DNA of 64,000 nt from Rhynchospora pubera (lineage: Eukaryota > Streptophyta > Magnoliopsida > Poales > Cyperaceae), in contig CM051463.1 in assembly GCA_028095005.1 (NCBI GenBank), positions 77,680,697-77,744,696 of the forward strand. The letters are read 5' to 3'. Shown in pieces: positions 33,448 to 45,535 of the stretch. The translations under genes and the position numbers were made by a program. Numbering within the stretch: the first letter of the stretch is position 1; every line of letters starts with the position of its first letter. The notes below the pieces were generated by a model. The model had not been told where the DNA came from and ran no database searches. It worked only from the letters and a program-made list of their open reading frames with translations.

Positions 33448-33782
33448 ATTTTATTTTATTGTTTTATTATTATGATTTTTTTTCTTGTTCCCAATGTTTT
33501 ATTTTCCCCGTTACTTCATTTACCGTATATGGCTGGTTCGGTCCAAACTAGCTCGGGTGCTTCCGTGCTTGCGTTCCAAACCCAGGAACGCATCGTTAAA
33601 TCCGAAGATAGCAGGTGCATTTAGAGACCATAAACTGACTGTTATTAACCAAAGTTTTGCTTTCTAAATTGTTTCTTTAAATTCCTTTATATGACGAATT
33701 GGCTCCATTATGTCTAATCAGGTTCTGGTCCTTCTAGAACTAATTTTGTAAGTACCTGCTTCAACACATCCCTATATTCTAA

Positions 33783-33910
33783 AGGCTCCGTTTGGATATG
33801 TCTAGAAATAAAGAAATAGTCTCTTTCTTATTTCTAACCATATAAATTCTTCACAAAATTACACACTTCAAAATATTATTACTCTTATTCCTTAGCGATC
33901 CAAAGAGCCC
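33783..33910. mobile_element. Tourist-like MITE
   Basis: Ends AGGCTCCGTTTGGATATG and CGATCCAAAGAGCCC, with TAA on both sides. The interior holds AACCATATAAATTCTTCACAAA and TTACACACTTC, the family marks. Confidence 0.75.
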
Positions 33911-34051
33911 TAAAAAGTAGCATTCGGCATTCCCAAACTACTAACTACGTATACTTCCCTCATTAAATCGATTAGAAAATGGTAAATGCGATAAGAAAGC
34001 ACCTTTCCAAAACAGATTATTTATTATTCTGTATGCAAAATGCACACATTT

Positions 34052-34445
34052 GAAGTCGTTTGGATTGCTTAGAAATAGAAAGAATAGCTTCTTTCTAGAC
34101 ATACAAACAAGTTAGGAATATGGAGAAGAATAATTTCTTCCTAGGAATAGCTTATTTCTAGAAATAACATCTTCCAACAATTATATATACATAATTTCAA
34201 CAAAATTAGCTAAATACTAATAACTAAATGAAATTTTATGTGCTCTTTAATTAGTACTTTATTTGATATTAAAATAATTATTTTTAATAATTTATTTAAA
34301 TTTTTGCTTAATCCTAACTCATCATCCAAACAACATTTCTTATTCCCAGAATAACATCTTTCAACTCTTCCCAAAGTTACACACTTTCCAATATTTACTT
34401 TCTAAAATCTTTATTCCTTAATCCCATACCATCCAAACGGCTCCA
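34052..34445. mobile_element. Tourist-like MITE, long or composite copy
   Basis: Ends GAAGTCGTTTGGATTGC and CATCCAAACGGCTCC. It is about 390 bp, twice the usual length, with an AT-rich centre and two CATCCAAAC-like blocks near its right side. It may be an element inserted into another of the same family. Confidence 0.55.
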
Positions 34446-34622
34446 AATTATTAGAATCAATACATAATGCTCACTTTGATGCATTTCTAAAGATTCCAAA
34501 TAAATCCTGATAAATTAAGCTGCTCAAACAGAAGAAAATTAACAATAATATGACCACATACAAAATTTTGCAATTTCAATGTTGCAACACAACACTACCT
34601 AAACATGCTACAGATGAGGTGG

Positions 34623-37600
34623 CTAATTTTTCTTGCGACTGTTTTTCTCTTCTACACCCGATTGAGAGAAACGCTTTCTTAAAACTTCAAGTACCTCTTC
34701 CATTGAAACATCCTTCAAATTTAGAAGTACCATTGAGTGGTACAATAGATCAGTCATCTCTGAGGCAGTGCGGTCTTTGTCCTCATTATCTAATAGGGTT
34801 TGAATCAGCTCCCCCGCCTCCTCTCTGTAACAAATTACATTAGACATGTCATTGCAAAATCATGATAGATTTATTGTGCATCACAATGTATGCGAGTTAA
34901 TCACTAAATTTCCAAATAAATGCAAACAATAATGTCTAGGTCCTGGAACCTGTCCGTGGTAAGCGTGCTTAGGTCCTGAGCAAAGTAAATAGACTGTTAC
35001 CACAAACTGCTAGTTGTACAGTGCTAACAGGTTGCCCTAGTTAGGTTGGTATCTAGCCCAAAAGATAACTGGATAGATTCGCTTGAACATAATGCTCAAT
35101 GTGTCACCAGTTTCAATAGAAGAAATAATTGGTCAGAAAGAAGAGAACACCGCATAGTAGCCCCTGCTATCACTAATCACAAAACTCGTGCTATCACAAA
35201 TCCCGAATCACAAAACCCCCATGCTATTACTAATCACAAAATTCCTGTCTTAACAGATTAACAGAATAAAAAATGGTTTTAACATACCGAACTTTAGAAC
35301 AGAGTAACTCCTGGTTGAGCAATAACTTTTTGGTCCATGATGGTTTTCCATTTGGCAATGTCTCGATTTCTTCTTTTCTTTTAGAAATTGTTGCCTCCAA
35401 TGAGTAGAGTGTTGTCTTAGCCAACCTCTCTTCCTTATCCTCCTATAGACAGAATTGTTCCAAATGTTTCAAAATACAAGATGTTATATTCAAAATCAAT
35501 TATAAGACTACAAAATAAGATACCACTGTCATGTCCATATTATAACAATTTACTTGCTTTGTCCTCAATTTTGGGATAAGGATTCAAGGGAAAAGTAATG
35601 CTCCATAAAGTATGACTCCCCAAACAACACTAGGTTGTATGTTTCTTTTTATTTTTTTTTCCCCTTTTTCCTGTTTTCTCAAACTCACCAATCTTTGCAC
35701 AAAGGACCCTCTACTAATAATATTCCCAGCAAACAGCGAACAACTAAAAACAATCTTTTTTGGTATCTATATTCCGGAATAATATAATTATTTTCTAGGA
35801 TAATTTCACCTCTACCATTATCCTGGCACAAAAAAAAAATTGTACTTTTTTCTTCCTTTTACACTAGCAACAAGGCAGTAGGGAAAAGACAAACAAAAGA
35901 GGAAAGAAGGAACGCTGGACAAAATTCAAAATTACTGCAAAATCATCAGGACTCAATACGAGGTCTAATTATGTTAAAGTAATCTTGGGACTACAGAATC
36001 AGTGGCATTGGTTTATTCTGAAATTAACCCATGCCCAGCCAATGCTCGATTAATGTGCCTTTCTTTTTTGGGAAAGATACACAAATAGTTAATGCCAACA
36101 CTGGAACCGAAACAAAGCTTGATAATATATCAGCTTTAATATAATACCAGCAAGTACTAGATGGAATGTGCTCTCTATAAAGCATTGGCCAAAGTCTCAC
36201 AGAGTCTCAATTAGACCAGATATCAACAATAATAAAGTTGTAATCGCAAACCATTCCAACAGGTGGCAAGTGTCAAAAGTAGTGAACACGAAAATTAAAA
36301 AGATAAACCTTCTGACCAGAAAACAAAACTTAGAAAATACAAGGAAAAAATTAACATAATAGGAATTTGAGATTATGAACCTTGCTGCCTTCCAATATGT
36401 CATACACCGAAGTATAGTAGCAGGTTTCAGCTCCTGTATGACACGTAGGACCATCTGGCTTTCCCAAATATATTATCTGGTACAACACAACAAGCAAGAA
36501 CAATCAATGAAAGAAAAGTGAAAAAAAAAAATAAAGATATTTTAGCCAACCATTCTTTGAAATTCTGATACCTTGCTTATACTAGTCATGATGAAATATT
36601 AATAATTCCATACCATGGTTACTACAGGATTGATAATGCACTGGTTCCTATCAATCAACATTGACAACTAGCATGTTCACACATTACCAATTACCCTCTT
36701 AGATAGCCCTTGAGGTTTATTAAGTCTGTGGGTTTTTTTTCCAAATGTCTATATTGTCCATGTACACAAATTGTTTTGAAATTGTTATTTCACATTAATT
36801 GATTTTCTCAAACAAGCACACAAAAGGAGACCTACTGAATCTCGGTCACAATCAAGGAAAACATCATGCACATTAATAAAGTTCATTGACGTCTCTCCTT
36901 TGGTCCAAAGTGATGAGCGGGACCGGCTGTAAAAGGTGGCCTTTCTGGAAGAAATTGTTTTTGCCAAGGCATCCCTGTTCGCAAATCCTTGCATAAGAAT
37001 TGAGCCGGTGTCTATGTTTTGTGCAATTGCAACTGCTAAACCTTTACTATCCCATTTCACACTGTCAAGTATCGTCTCAAACTACAAAGAAAAATAAATA
37101 TATTTGCTCTATTAAGAATTTTTTTACTTGATAAATAATTCCCGATATACTTCCAAAATTGCAAAATGACAGCTCGTCAGTTGAAAATTTCTAGTTTGCC
37201 TCTAGCTCTGGTTGAAAATTTTCATAATTCATGGATAATGTCCAAGCACATTCAGATAACAAATAAGTGAAATATCCAAAGATCGGGCTCTATCTATTGG
37301 TTTGAGTCTAGAAAAAGAAATAACTTAAAGAGCCCGTTGATGATGAAACATCGAGATTTAAATTTACCAAAAACCTTGAGAAATACAACACCATACTAGT
37401 GAGGTCCAGTAAAGGTAACAAACCTCGTAAGGAATCCAAATTAGTTAACGACTCCCATCCCCAAAAACAGACAAATACACAGAGTCTACTACATCTCAAA
37501 CAGTCTAGTAAATAATAGTTTATATAATAGGTATGGTAAATACTTGCTAATCTCAGACTGAATTGCCTTTTTGTTTGGTTGATTGAGCTAATTGAAAGCC

Positions 37601-38055
37601 AAATTTCCTCTCAATGGCCATAAATACTATAAAAAACCCTAAATCACAAAAGCTCCTGAACAGTAAGGTTCAGTGCCAATAATGCACTAGCCAATTATTG
37701 AACGATTTGGTTCGATAAAAACAATAGAGCAAAATTTGGAAAACCAAACACGAGAAGTAGAAAATTTACAGTATATAATACCCCAATCCTTGCCTCTACG
37801 CTGCCTTCTCTCCAAGACCAGAACAGACACTTTAAAAGGAAAAAGCTTTAAGAAAAGTACCTTTGAATCGAGATGAACTGCAACGTTCGAACCAGAGGAT
37901 CTCTCGACGGAGGCAGAGACTGGAGCATAACCCGAATTTCTGAAGCTTAAGTTGGTTTTAGTTGGATTTGGGTGCGGGTACTTGGCGCAGTTCGTAACGG
38001 AGAAAGAAACGGGTCTTGGGGAAGAGAGGCGAGAAAAGGAACCAGCGACCTCCAT
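34623..38055 (-). CDS. HISN2: Bifunctional phosphoribosyl-ATP pyrophosphatase / phosphoribosyl-AMP cyclohydrolase, chloroplastic
   Basis: Catalyses steps 2 and 3 of histidine biosynthesis (PR-ATP to PR-AMP, then ring opening to ProFAR) in the plastid stroma. Exons on the minus strand: 38055-37861, 37081-36836, 36476-36381, 35442-35288 and 34824-34623. All have GT-AG introns, and the joined frame is 894 nt (297 residues plus stop). Residues 1 to about 65 form a Ser/Pro/Arg-rich transit peptide. The cyclohydrolase (HisI-type) half follows, with KWDSKGLAVAIAQ, the metal-site region DCDRDS, and CHTG plus ETCYYTS. The pyrophosphohydrolase (HisE-type) half has TLYSLE, EEAGELIQ and EMTDLLYHSM, ending LRKRFSQSG. 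Length and order match the Arabidopsis enzyme closely. The acidic motif is EEAGE where EEADE is usual. Intron 1 (779 nt) separates the transit peptide from the enzyme. A divergent tRNA-Ser lies 190 bp upstream of the ATG. Confidence 0.95.
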
Positions 38056-38245
38056 TTAGAGAAGAAGAGAGAGCGAAGGAAAGGATGGTTAGCAGCTTTT
38101 TAGTACTACACTCGTTTCCTACAAGAGCAGAGGAGAGAGGAGGAAATTTTTTTTTTTTTAGATTGAAGCATCGACGGTTGGAGATGAACTCCATCATCTT
38201 TTGTAAATATTGATTAACATAATATAAGAAACGTTCCCATCAAAG

Positions 38246-38327
38246 GTGGTCGTGCCGGAGTGGTTATCGGGCATGACTAGAAATCATGTGGGCTTTGCCC
38301 GCGCAGGTTCGAATCCTGCCGACCACG
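38246..38327 (+). tRNA. tRNA-Ser (anticodon AGA)
   Basis: An 82-nt class II tRNA. Acceptor stem GTGGTCG pairs with CGACCAC, discriminator G. Anticodon stem CATGA/TCATG surrounds loop CTAGAAA, giving anticodon AGA (38279-38281, reads UCU). The variable arm GGGC-TTT-GCCC and T arm GCAGGTTCGAATCCTGC are well formed. A- and B-box sequences are intact. TTTTT follows the 3' end as terminator. It is transcribed away from HISN2, whose start codon is 190 bp to the left. Confidence 0.97.
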
Positions 38328-38908
38328 ATTTTTCTTATTTTTTCCATTTCTACATTAGTAGCAATTTTAAATAAAAATTATTTGTGTTAGCAATTCTATT
38401 TTTCAAACGAAATTTAAAAAAAAAAAAAAACGTTCATCAATTCATTTCAAAACGATCAATTTTTCTGATCAAAATAATTTACAATGCATAAAAGACCAAC
38501 AGGCCTCTTGGCCCAGTAGGTAAGGTTGACGTTGCCCACAGTGTTCTATTCACCGCTATCACAATTTATTTTTACATATATTTTTCTATTTTGTATGCAT
38601 AACCGACAGGTTCGATGTGTTTCCGATTCATTAAAATTTATTCATAAATACTTTAAAAAAATACATAAAATAATGACATATACGATTAAATAAAAATAAA
38701 TAAAACGAAAGAGGTCAGTTTTGTTTATCTCACGAAACTAAATCGATTTTAGTTGATCGTTTCGTTTAACAAACAAAATAGAAAAACAGTTTCGAGAACT
38801 GTTTTGAAGGGATGAAACGAAATTATCAAACGGTTTAAATTAAACAGATTGCGTTTGCACCCCCTGGCTATAAACCTTGACAACCGGAAATAACCCTGCA
38901 CACTTCAA
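38328..38908. other. Intergenic DNA with decayed hAT-like remnant
   Basis: No gene. From about 38700 to 38868 the DNA has GTTTCGT / ACGAAAC motifs and ends GCACCCCCTGG, like a decayed member of the hAT-like family at 1147 and 14478, but no target duplication is visible. Confidence 0.4.
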
Positions 38909-39060
38909 AGCCTCCGTTTGGATGCGTTGAGAAGAAGTAGGAAAAAAAAGAAGGGAAGAAAAAAAATTATAAACAATCCAAACTCTTCACAAAGTTACAC
39001 ACTTTCGAATACTTCTTCCCATTTTTTTCCTTCTTCCCACACCTATCCAAACGGAGCTAT
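38909..39060. mobile_element. Tourist-like MITE
   Basis: Ends AGCCTCCGTTTGGATGCG and CCTATCCAAACGGAGCT. The interior holds ACAATCCAAACTCTTCACAA and GTTACACACTTTCG. Only 42 bp separate it from the next copy. Long open frames across the pair are artefacts. Confidence 0.8.
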
Positions 39061-39102
39061 AAATGAAGTGTTTCAGGTATGGACATTGTTCATAAGCTTC
39101 AA

Positions 39103-39258
39103 GGGTGCGTTTGGGTCGTTGGAAGAAAGAAGAAGAAGAAGAAAGAAGAAGAAAAAAAATTATAAACAATCCAAACTCTTCACAAAGTTACACACTTCCC
39201 AATACTTCTTCCCACTTTTTTCCTTCTTCCCTTCTTCCCACACCTATCCAAACGCACC
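39103..39258. mobile_element. Tourist-like MITE with CAA target duplication
   Basis: Ends GGGTGCGTTTGGGTCG and CCTATCCAAACGCACCC, with CAA on both sides. The interior is nearly identical in the central block to the neighbouring copy at 38909. Confidence 0.82.
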
Positions 39259-39535
39259 CCAACTGAAGATTCTGATTAAGAGTCTGGACATTGTTGTTTT
39301 GGTATGTTTGGGATTGTTGCATGTGTGATTGATATATAGTAGACTGTACTTGTTGTAAATCATGTCAGTATTTTGGTTGTTTTTGATACGATTGTTAGAT
39401 TAGGATTTATTAATTGTTATCCAAATGTTTATTTTTTATTTTTTATATTTATGAGAGCTAGACTTGTGCATGCATAGTTGCGACATGTGCTACTTAACCT
39501 GTTGATCAGCTTGCCCTGTGCGGTAGGCGTGCAAC

Positions 39536-39815
39536 CAGTGGCGAAGTCAGGATTGAAGAATGACGGGGTCAAAATCTGACTAAATGAAATTGAGAACAAA
39601 AAAATTACAAGTTTAAGTATTAATTACCTAAAATAATACTAGCAACCATTAATTTTTCTTAACCTAAGCATCATTGAGCATAATATTTTGAGTCTAGAGG
39701 AGGTCCATGAAACTTAATTATATAAATTATCTTAATAAATTAAGATATGGTTGGGAAATATTCTAATTATTAGGGGGGCCTGGCCCTTGCCAGTCCCCCT
39801 CTGTCTTCGCCACTG
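39536..39815. mobile_element. hAT-like MITE, CAGTGGCGAAG ends
   Basis: Perfect 11-bp terminal inverted repeats CAGTGGCGAAG / CTTCGCCACTG. The flanks are CGTGCAAC (39528-39535) and CGTGAAAC (39816-39823), an 8-bp duplication with one mismatch. The 280-bp element has no coding content. Confidence 0.88.
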
Positions 39816-40459
39816 CGTGAAACTATGTGCTTTGTTTAATTTGGGAGCATCGATATGCATGGAGCATGGCTGCATACCGAGAACTAATGATTGACTTTGT
39901 GTAGAGCCGACTGTTACGAACAGGTTCCATATCCAATTAATATGTGATTGTACTTAAACCATACATATCCAATTAATATGTGATTGTACTTAAACCATAC
40001 ATGATGTAATAATCTATTTATTTAAGCACACCATGCCAAAAATTGACTCAAATAAGAGAATAAAAAAGCATTTGCGTTCAAGATTCATCCCACCGAGAGC
40101 CCTTTGTCATCTTGTCGTCTCATAGTCATAGGATGCCAATTGGTACCTTTAATTTTTTATCCTTGGTGTCTTTATTTTATTGAGATATACCTGAGAATAG
40201 TTCTAAAATTATAATCACGCGGGTTGAGAGTTGTAGCCAGCGTCATTATCAAAGCAACAGCCATAGTCCAACTAATTATTAGCTTACTTCCACAGTAACA
40301 ACTAATTTGGATTTGCTCCTCAAATGCCTACGCGGCATTTCTCAACATCCATCTTGACAAGCAATGAGCAGTTCATAGCCGTGAGATGTAAATAAAAAAA
40401 AATTATCTAATCAATAATAGAAGTGACGTGAAAATGTTTAAAAAGTTTGGAAATTTTTT

Positions 40460-40938
40460 ATATGTATTTTGAGCTTATTTCCATCCATTCTAAATTGAGT
40501 TTAATACTGAAATATTTGTTGTTAAGTTAAAGGCAAAACGCTGTCAGGGCAATTAATTAATACAACAATTTTTACTCAATCCAAATAAAGTTCTTACGTT
40601 TAATTAATGAAAACTGCTGCAATAGCACTTATTAATGCTACATACCTACAACAAAGACAATCGGAAATATATTGAAAAGAGAAAATTATTATTTCTCCAC
40701 CGTGTGGAATCCATCCAACGCCGTCTTGCGCACGAATTTTTGAAATATTTTATGTTCAAATTTTGGGCATCATTAAATTAAAAATTTTCCAAGAAAACGA
40801 CAAAAGCGTGATTAAGACACATACTAAAACCGAGAATAATAGTATTCCTAATCTCCCGCTTTGACCTAACCTAACTGGAGCCCCAAATTCCAAATCGTAA
40901 ACCCCTTGTTTCTTAAACTAATCCGAAAATAAAATACA
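40460..40938. repeat. Direct segmental duplication, copy 1 (partner 43585-44090)
   Basis: TATGTATTTTGAGCT near the left end, CAACAATTTTTACTCAATCC, CTCCACCGTGTGGAATCCAT and CTGGAGCCCCAAATTCCAAA occur in the same order in the partner about 3.1 kb to the right, with substitutions and small indels. No coding frame. The match stops where the foldback at 40939 starts. Confidence 0.85.
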
Positions 40939-41154
40939 AAATTACCGATCTGAACCGTTCAATTTATTCTCTATAATAAAATATTTTTGGAGATTACATT
41001 TTATATTTTTTCAATTATTTTGAATTAAAAAAATTTTCAATTTAATTAATTTTGGACCCTTCAATTTTAAATAATGAAAAAATAGTTAAAAATTTCGAAT
41101 AATTTCAATAGTTGAGTCTAAAATCGCATATTGAGCAGTTCAGATCTGTAATTT
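40939..41154. repeat. Foldback (inverted-repeat) element
   Basis: Left end AAATTACCGATCTGAACC pairs with right end GTTCAGATCTGTAATTT. Complementarity continues loosely inward. It is probably a small foldback MITE, but no target duplication was settled. Confidence 0.55.
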
Positions 41155-41964
41155 GAAAATTTCAATACTTGAGTCTAAAATCGCATTTTGACGTTAAATG
41201 CGTTTGATTTTAACATTACTCTATATATTCACAAAACGAATGTATTAGAAAAACCTATATATCCTGAATGTCTAATGAACAGTGCCGGGCAGTGTTTTTA
41301 ATTTGATCGCTGGGTTGAAAAATTGGTTGGGCTCGGCATTGGTTGTTTGGTAAACGCATGGTCATGGTTTCTTTTTGGTTGGGGCCAACACATATGTGAA
41401 ACCGTTATATGTTGGTGTGCCTCGTCTTTCTTATTTTTGTTCTGAGGTTCTCAATTTTATGTGGCAGATTTTATTGTTTGTCTTCCAACGTCTGTAAGTC
41501 GTTTTTTAGGCTTAAAATGATCCGCTCCATAATATCCCTCTAACCTGTGGCTGCAGGGTGGTTGATTTTGTGGGTTGGATTGTAGACGTGGTGTACAGAT
41601 GAGAGGTGTGTCTCCATTGTGGTCTGTGGGGCCTACTCATGCTGCAGATGTTAATGTGTGTGGACATGTTCTGATGGACTGTACCTTATTTTCCTATGCA
41701 TGCACTGCTGGGTGGGCCTATCTGTTGCATGGTTCATTTGCTAGTTTGGTGCTTTGTGTCTACGGTTGTTAGTCATTGCCGCCCACATTTCACACCCACC
41801 AAAAATACAAAACCAAATTTATCCCAAATAAATTACAACACCAAAAAAAAAATTTACCATCATCAACAATCACGAACAGTTTCACTGCCAACATCACCAA
41901 AAATTACACCTCATTAACATAATATACATCCCACCAAATAAATAAAACACACATAATATTTCTA
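41155..41964. other. Intergenic DNA
   Basis: Moderately GC-rich patches (TGTGTGGACATG near 41661) without a gene that can be supported. The two open frames near 41575-41917 show no recognised motif and end in AC-rich simple sequence. Confidence 0.45.
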
Positions 41965-42363
41965 GAGGTGGGCTAAAGTGTCATAGATGGCAATGGCATA
42001 GATATCTTTTTTGAGTCATTTTTTTAAGATCCGAAATTCAATCAGTTAATCCAAACCGTTCAAATTGATCACCATATTGAAATACCATTGAAGTCCACAT
42101 TTTATATTTTTTTGAATTTTTTTGCTATTTATTTTGATATGTTCAAATTGGAGGGTCTGAAATAGTCCAATTATAACGTTTTTTTTAAATATCATAATAA
42201 ATAGTAGAAAAATTTAAAAAAATGTAAAATTTGGTCTCCAAGAATATTTTAATATGGTGAATAACTTTAATGGTTCGGATTGAACATTTGAATTTTGAAT
42301 CTCGAAAAATGATTCTATAGTATGGGACCCTCTGTGCCATCTATGGCACATTAGCCGTTCTCC
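41965..42363. mobile_element. Mutator-like foldback MITE with exact 9-bp target duplication
   Basis: Terminal inverted repeats GAGGTGGGCTAAAGTG / TTAGCCGTTCTCC continue through CATAGATGGCA / TGCCATCTATG. The two halves of the 399-bp element are complementary almost throughout. The flanks repeat ATATTTCTA exactly (41956-41964 and 42364-42372). Same design as 10838-11299. Confidence 0.87.
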
Positions 42364-42639
42364 ATATTTCTATACTCACCCACCAAATAAATTTCTATTC
42401 CTGCCCCATCCAAAACCCAACACAAACAATCAGCCCACAAACAATATGACCAATACCAATATGTCACTAACCAGGCTCCTCACCTGCGTAATAAGACAAC
42501 CCAAAAACTTCTCAAGGTCACGTAACGTACAATATAAAGACTTAAGCGTCTAGTTTTTATAAATTCTGAACAAGCAAGTAGTTCATTTTATTATGCATGC
42601 TAGCTTTCGTACATATACATATTCATGAAGTACTTTTAA

Positions 42640-43220
42640 ATTTAAGTAATAAATTGGTATCTTATAATCCTTTATTTCAAAAGGATGACTAATTAAATTT
42701 TATCATTGTAAAACATGATATTCTTTTTATTTTGTATAGTCTCGAGTATATTAGAATGTTCCTTTTTGTCGAGTATGATGTCCAATGCGTTCACTTCGAA
42801 TAAACATCAAAATATATTTTATAATTCTTGGATAGTTTTGCATGTCAAGGTCTAAAAAAGTAAAGGGCGAAGAGAGAAAGTGGGAAACGAGTTTTCCATG
42901 AATTATCATGCATATTTAACATGATTCATCATTCATATTATAAATATTTCTTGAATTATTTCAATGAATGCTAACAATAATTCATTATTATTCCAAAAAG
43001 GTGAAACATATTAGCATAAAAGTTATATTTTTATGGTTCCAAGTTGACAATTAGATAAAAGTATGATACTTATATTCTATTCACAAAAATATGATTTTAA
43101 TAGTTGTATTTCGAATTTTGTATATATTTGTAAATCTTGCAATGAGAAATCAGAGAAATCAATTAAATTTTGTATATATTTGTAGATTGCCTTACACACA
43201 GTGATAGTGTGGTAAACTAC
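42640..43220. repeat. Inverted segmental duplication (partner 15830-16420)
   Basis: The reverse complement of this stretch matches about 15830-16420, for example CATCAAAATATATTTTATAA here and its complement near 16230. Also shared are the blocks GGAAACGAGTTTTCCATGA and TGATTCATCATTCAT. No gene within it. Confidence 0.82.
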
Positions 43221-43353
43221 TTATGATTGCCAAAAAAAATTATTAAAAAGAGGTATGAAGTTGTTTCTAATTTTAGAAACAATATAGGATATATTAGAAT
43301 AGGGAAGGAGTACTTTCATTTCTGATTTTCTCTAAAAGAAATTCAAAAAAACA

Positions 43354-43542
43354 ATGGCCATGAAAACCGCCACCACACCCGAAACTTGTACGGGGAGAGT
43401 TGTTGCCTTCTCCCCGGTTCATCTCTCTATTTCGAACTCAACATCGACACAACCACAATTTGCGATTAAACGCGTTTTCCTCGCGCACATTGCGCCCGTC
43501 AATGCCTTTTTTTTGTTTAGGTTTCGAGTGTCCTATTTATGA
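43354..43542 (+). pseudogene. Exon-1 relic of the 1861-3295 gene family (inverted copy)
   Basis: The frame starting MAMKTATTPETCTGRVVAFSPVHL matches exon 1 of the 1.86-3.3 kb gene (MAMRSAAAPVTRTGRVVASSIVHL) and continues with FPARIAP/FLAHIAP similarity to about 43500. The downstream exons are not found and the frame runs into unrelated sequence (TTTTTTTTGTTTAGG). It lies next to the inverted duplication at 42640-43220. Confidence 0.7.
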
Positions 43543-43584
43543 GTGTTGAATATTGATTTCATTCTCACAGATGGAATTGATATA

Positions 43585-44090
43585 TTTTTTTATATGTATT
43601 TTGAGCTACTTTTCATCTATTCTAAATTATGGTTTGATACTTAAATTTTTTTGATTAAGTTAAGAGACAAAACGTTGTCATGACACTTAATTGATACAAC
43701 AACTTTTACTCAATCCAAATGAAATTCTTATAATCTTATGTTTAATTAATGGAAAACTGCTACTACAGCACCTATAATTGTTATATACCTACATTACAAC
43801 AAAAAGACAATTTTCGAAACTATATTGAAAAGAGAAAAATATCATTTCTCCACCGTGTGGAATCCATCCAACGCCATGTTTTGCGCACCTATTTTTGAAA
43901 TATTTTATGTTCAAATTTTGGGCATCATTAAATTAAAACTTTCCAAGGAAACGACAAAAGCATGATTATGACACATACTAAAACCGAGACTAGTATTCCT
44001 AAACTCCCGGTTAGACCTGCCCTAACTGGAGCCCCAAATTCCAAATCGTAAACTCCCTGTTTATTAAAGTATAATCCGAAAATCAAATAC
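43585..44090. repeat. Direct segmental duplication, copy 2 (partner 40460-40938)
   Basis: Same block order as copy 1 (CTCCACCGTGTGGAATCCAT, CTGGAGCCCCAAATTCCAAA). The copies separate at about 44090, where copy 1 has the foldback element. Confidence 0.85.
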
Positions 44091-44619
44091 AAAATGCACC
44101 TGGTTCATATCAGTAAGTTAGACCAATAAAATTATCCTTTTAACATAGCCCAACTTGTCAGCAGTTAGGTGTACCTAAAACTTCCAAACTCCAAGAGTAT
44201 TTATTGAAATACTGGATTCGAATTCTTTGTTGGATTACGAACCTGTACGACGCGGGCAATAGAATAAGAGAGACACTCCGAAAAGAAAATATCTCTTCCC
44301 TCCATTCCAATCGAAGCGTCGCTTTCCCAATTATTGGTTGGAAGAGCGACACGTCCGCAGGGTTTTCCACAAAACGGCCGGTATGGTTTAACTGTGCACT
44401 GGAGAAGTTCTGTTTTGGACCTCATGCACTAACAACCCTTCGGGCACAGCTCAGATAATTAAACAAACCATTTATTAAATAAACGCGGTCTTTGCGTGAT
44501 GGCACGCACCTCATTAAATTATTCAGAAGAAATGAGTGGTGCCCACAGATTTGTCGCAAGTTGCGCGTTTAATAATGGTAGACACGGTCTAGGAAGGTGA
44601 TGCTCCAGCTCAGCTTTTT
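44091..44619. other. Upstream region of the 44.6-46.5 kb gene
   Basis: No gene supported. Open frames on both strands around 44158-44458 overlap each other and have no recognised motif. A short GC-richer stretch at 44200-44460 precedes the promoter. Confidence 0.45.
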
Positions 44620-44628
44620 TATATATAA
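44620..44628 (+). promoter_or_regulatory. Candidate TATA box of the 44.6-46.5 kb gene
   Basis: TATATATAAAG lies about 35 bp upstream of a pyrimidine-rich GCCGTTTCTCTCGCC stretch that would suit a transcription start, and about 900 bp before the ATG, with a leader intron between. Confidence 0.5.
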
Positions 44629-45535
44629 AGCATGTGACATAGGCTCAAAAGCGAGGCGAGCCGTTTCTCTCGCCGTGCATTAAGAGAGAAAGAGATAAAA
44701 AAAGGAAAAAAAAAATAAATAAAGAAAAAAATAAGATTGTGCAATTCATTCATCAGTTTGAATAAATCTCTCTTTCTCTGATGAAATCTCTTCATCTCTT
44801 CGCGTCGTATAGATGCTAGATTTGTAGATCCATGGCTTGCTGCGTAGATCTGTGTATATGAGGAGGGAAAGTGAGAGTTCGCTTCGTTTTGGTTTGATCT
44901 AGAGATAGATTTTGTAGATCTGGCGATCGGAGTGGTTCTGGCGAGATATAGGCGGAGATCGGACAGAGATCAGGCCTTTTTTCCAAGATTAATCTGGTAT
45001 TTATTTTGTATTATTTACGATATTTGTTTAGATTTTGTCTATAGGTATAGGTAAGATATTTCTATGCTGCTTATCTTTTCGTTGGATCTTCTCCGATCTG
45101 TGGATATTTTTCTAGATCGGACGATTTACGAATTGTAGTGTTTGCGATGGGTATTTCGTTGATACCACTTGGTGCTTTCTCTGCTCGAAAGTTGATGTAT
45201 CATTCTTTTATCGAGGTCCTTCCATCGTGCGATGTTCAAAATTGATAGCTTGAACTTTCGGCATTATATTTTCTGATTAGTTTATGTAAATTTGCTTAGT
45301 GGGTTTTACTTTTGAAATCTTAATTAATGGATTTAGGAGTCTAGCCGTTTGAAAGTGTGATTTCCCTTCCCTGAGCTGATCTAATGCTGATCCAATGTGA
45401 AACGTTTTAAGTGGCCTTTTCTGTGATAATTCATTTATCTAACACTGCCTCCTTTTCTCAAGCTAAATGCGACTATAAGTTTGAATGCATTGTTTAACGT
45501 TCTAACTTTTTCCCCCTACACAGGAGGCTTTATTA

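Noticed and set aside
34550..34843. 97-codon plus-strand frame
   Set aside because: Antisense to the last exon of HISN2.
38918..39328. 136-codon frame
   Set aside because: It runs through two adjacent Tourist-like MITEs and reads their purine-rich arms.
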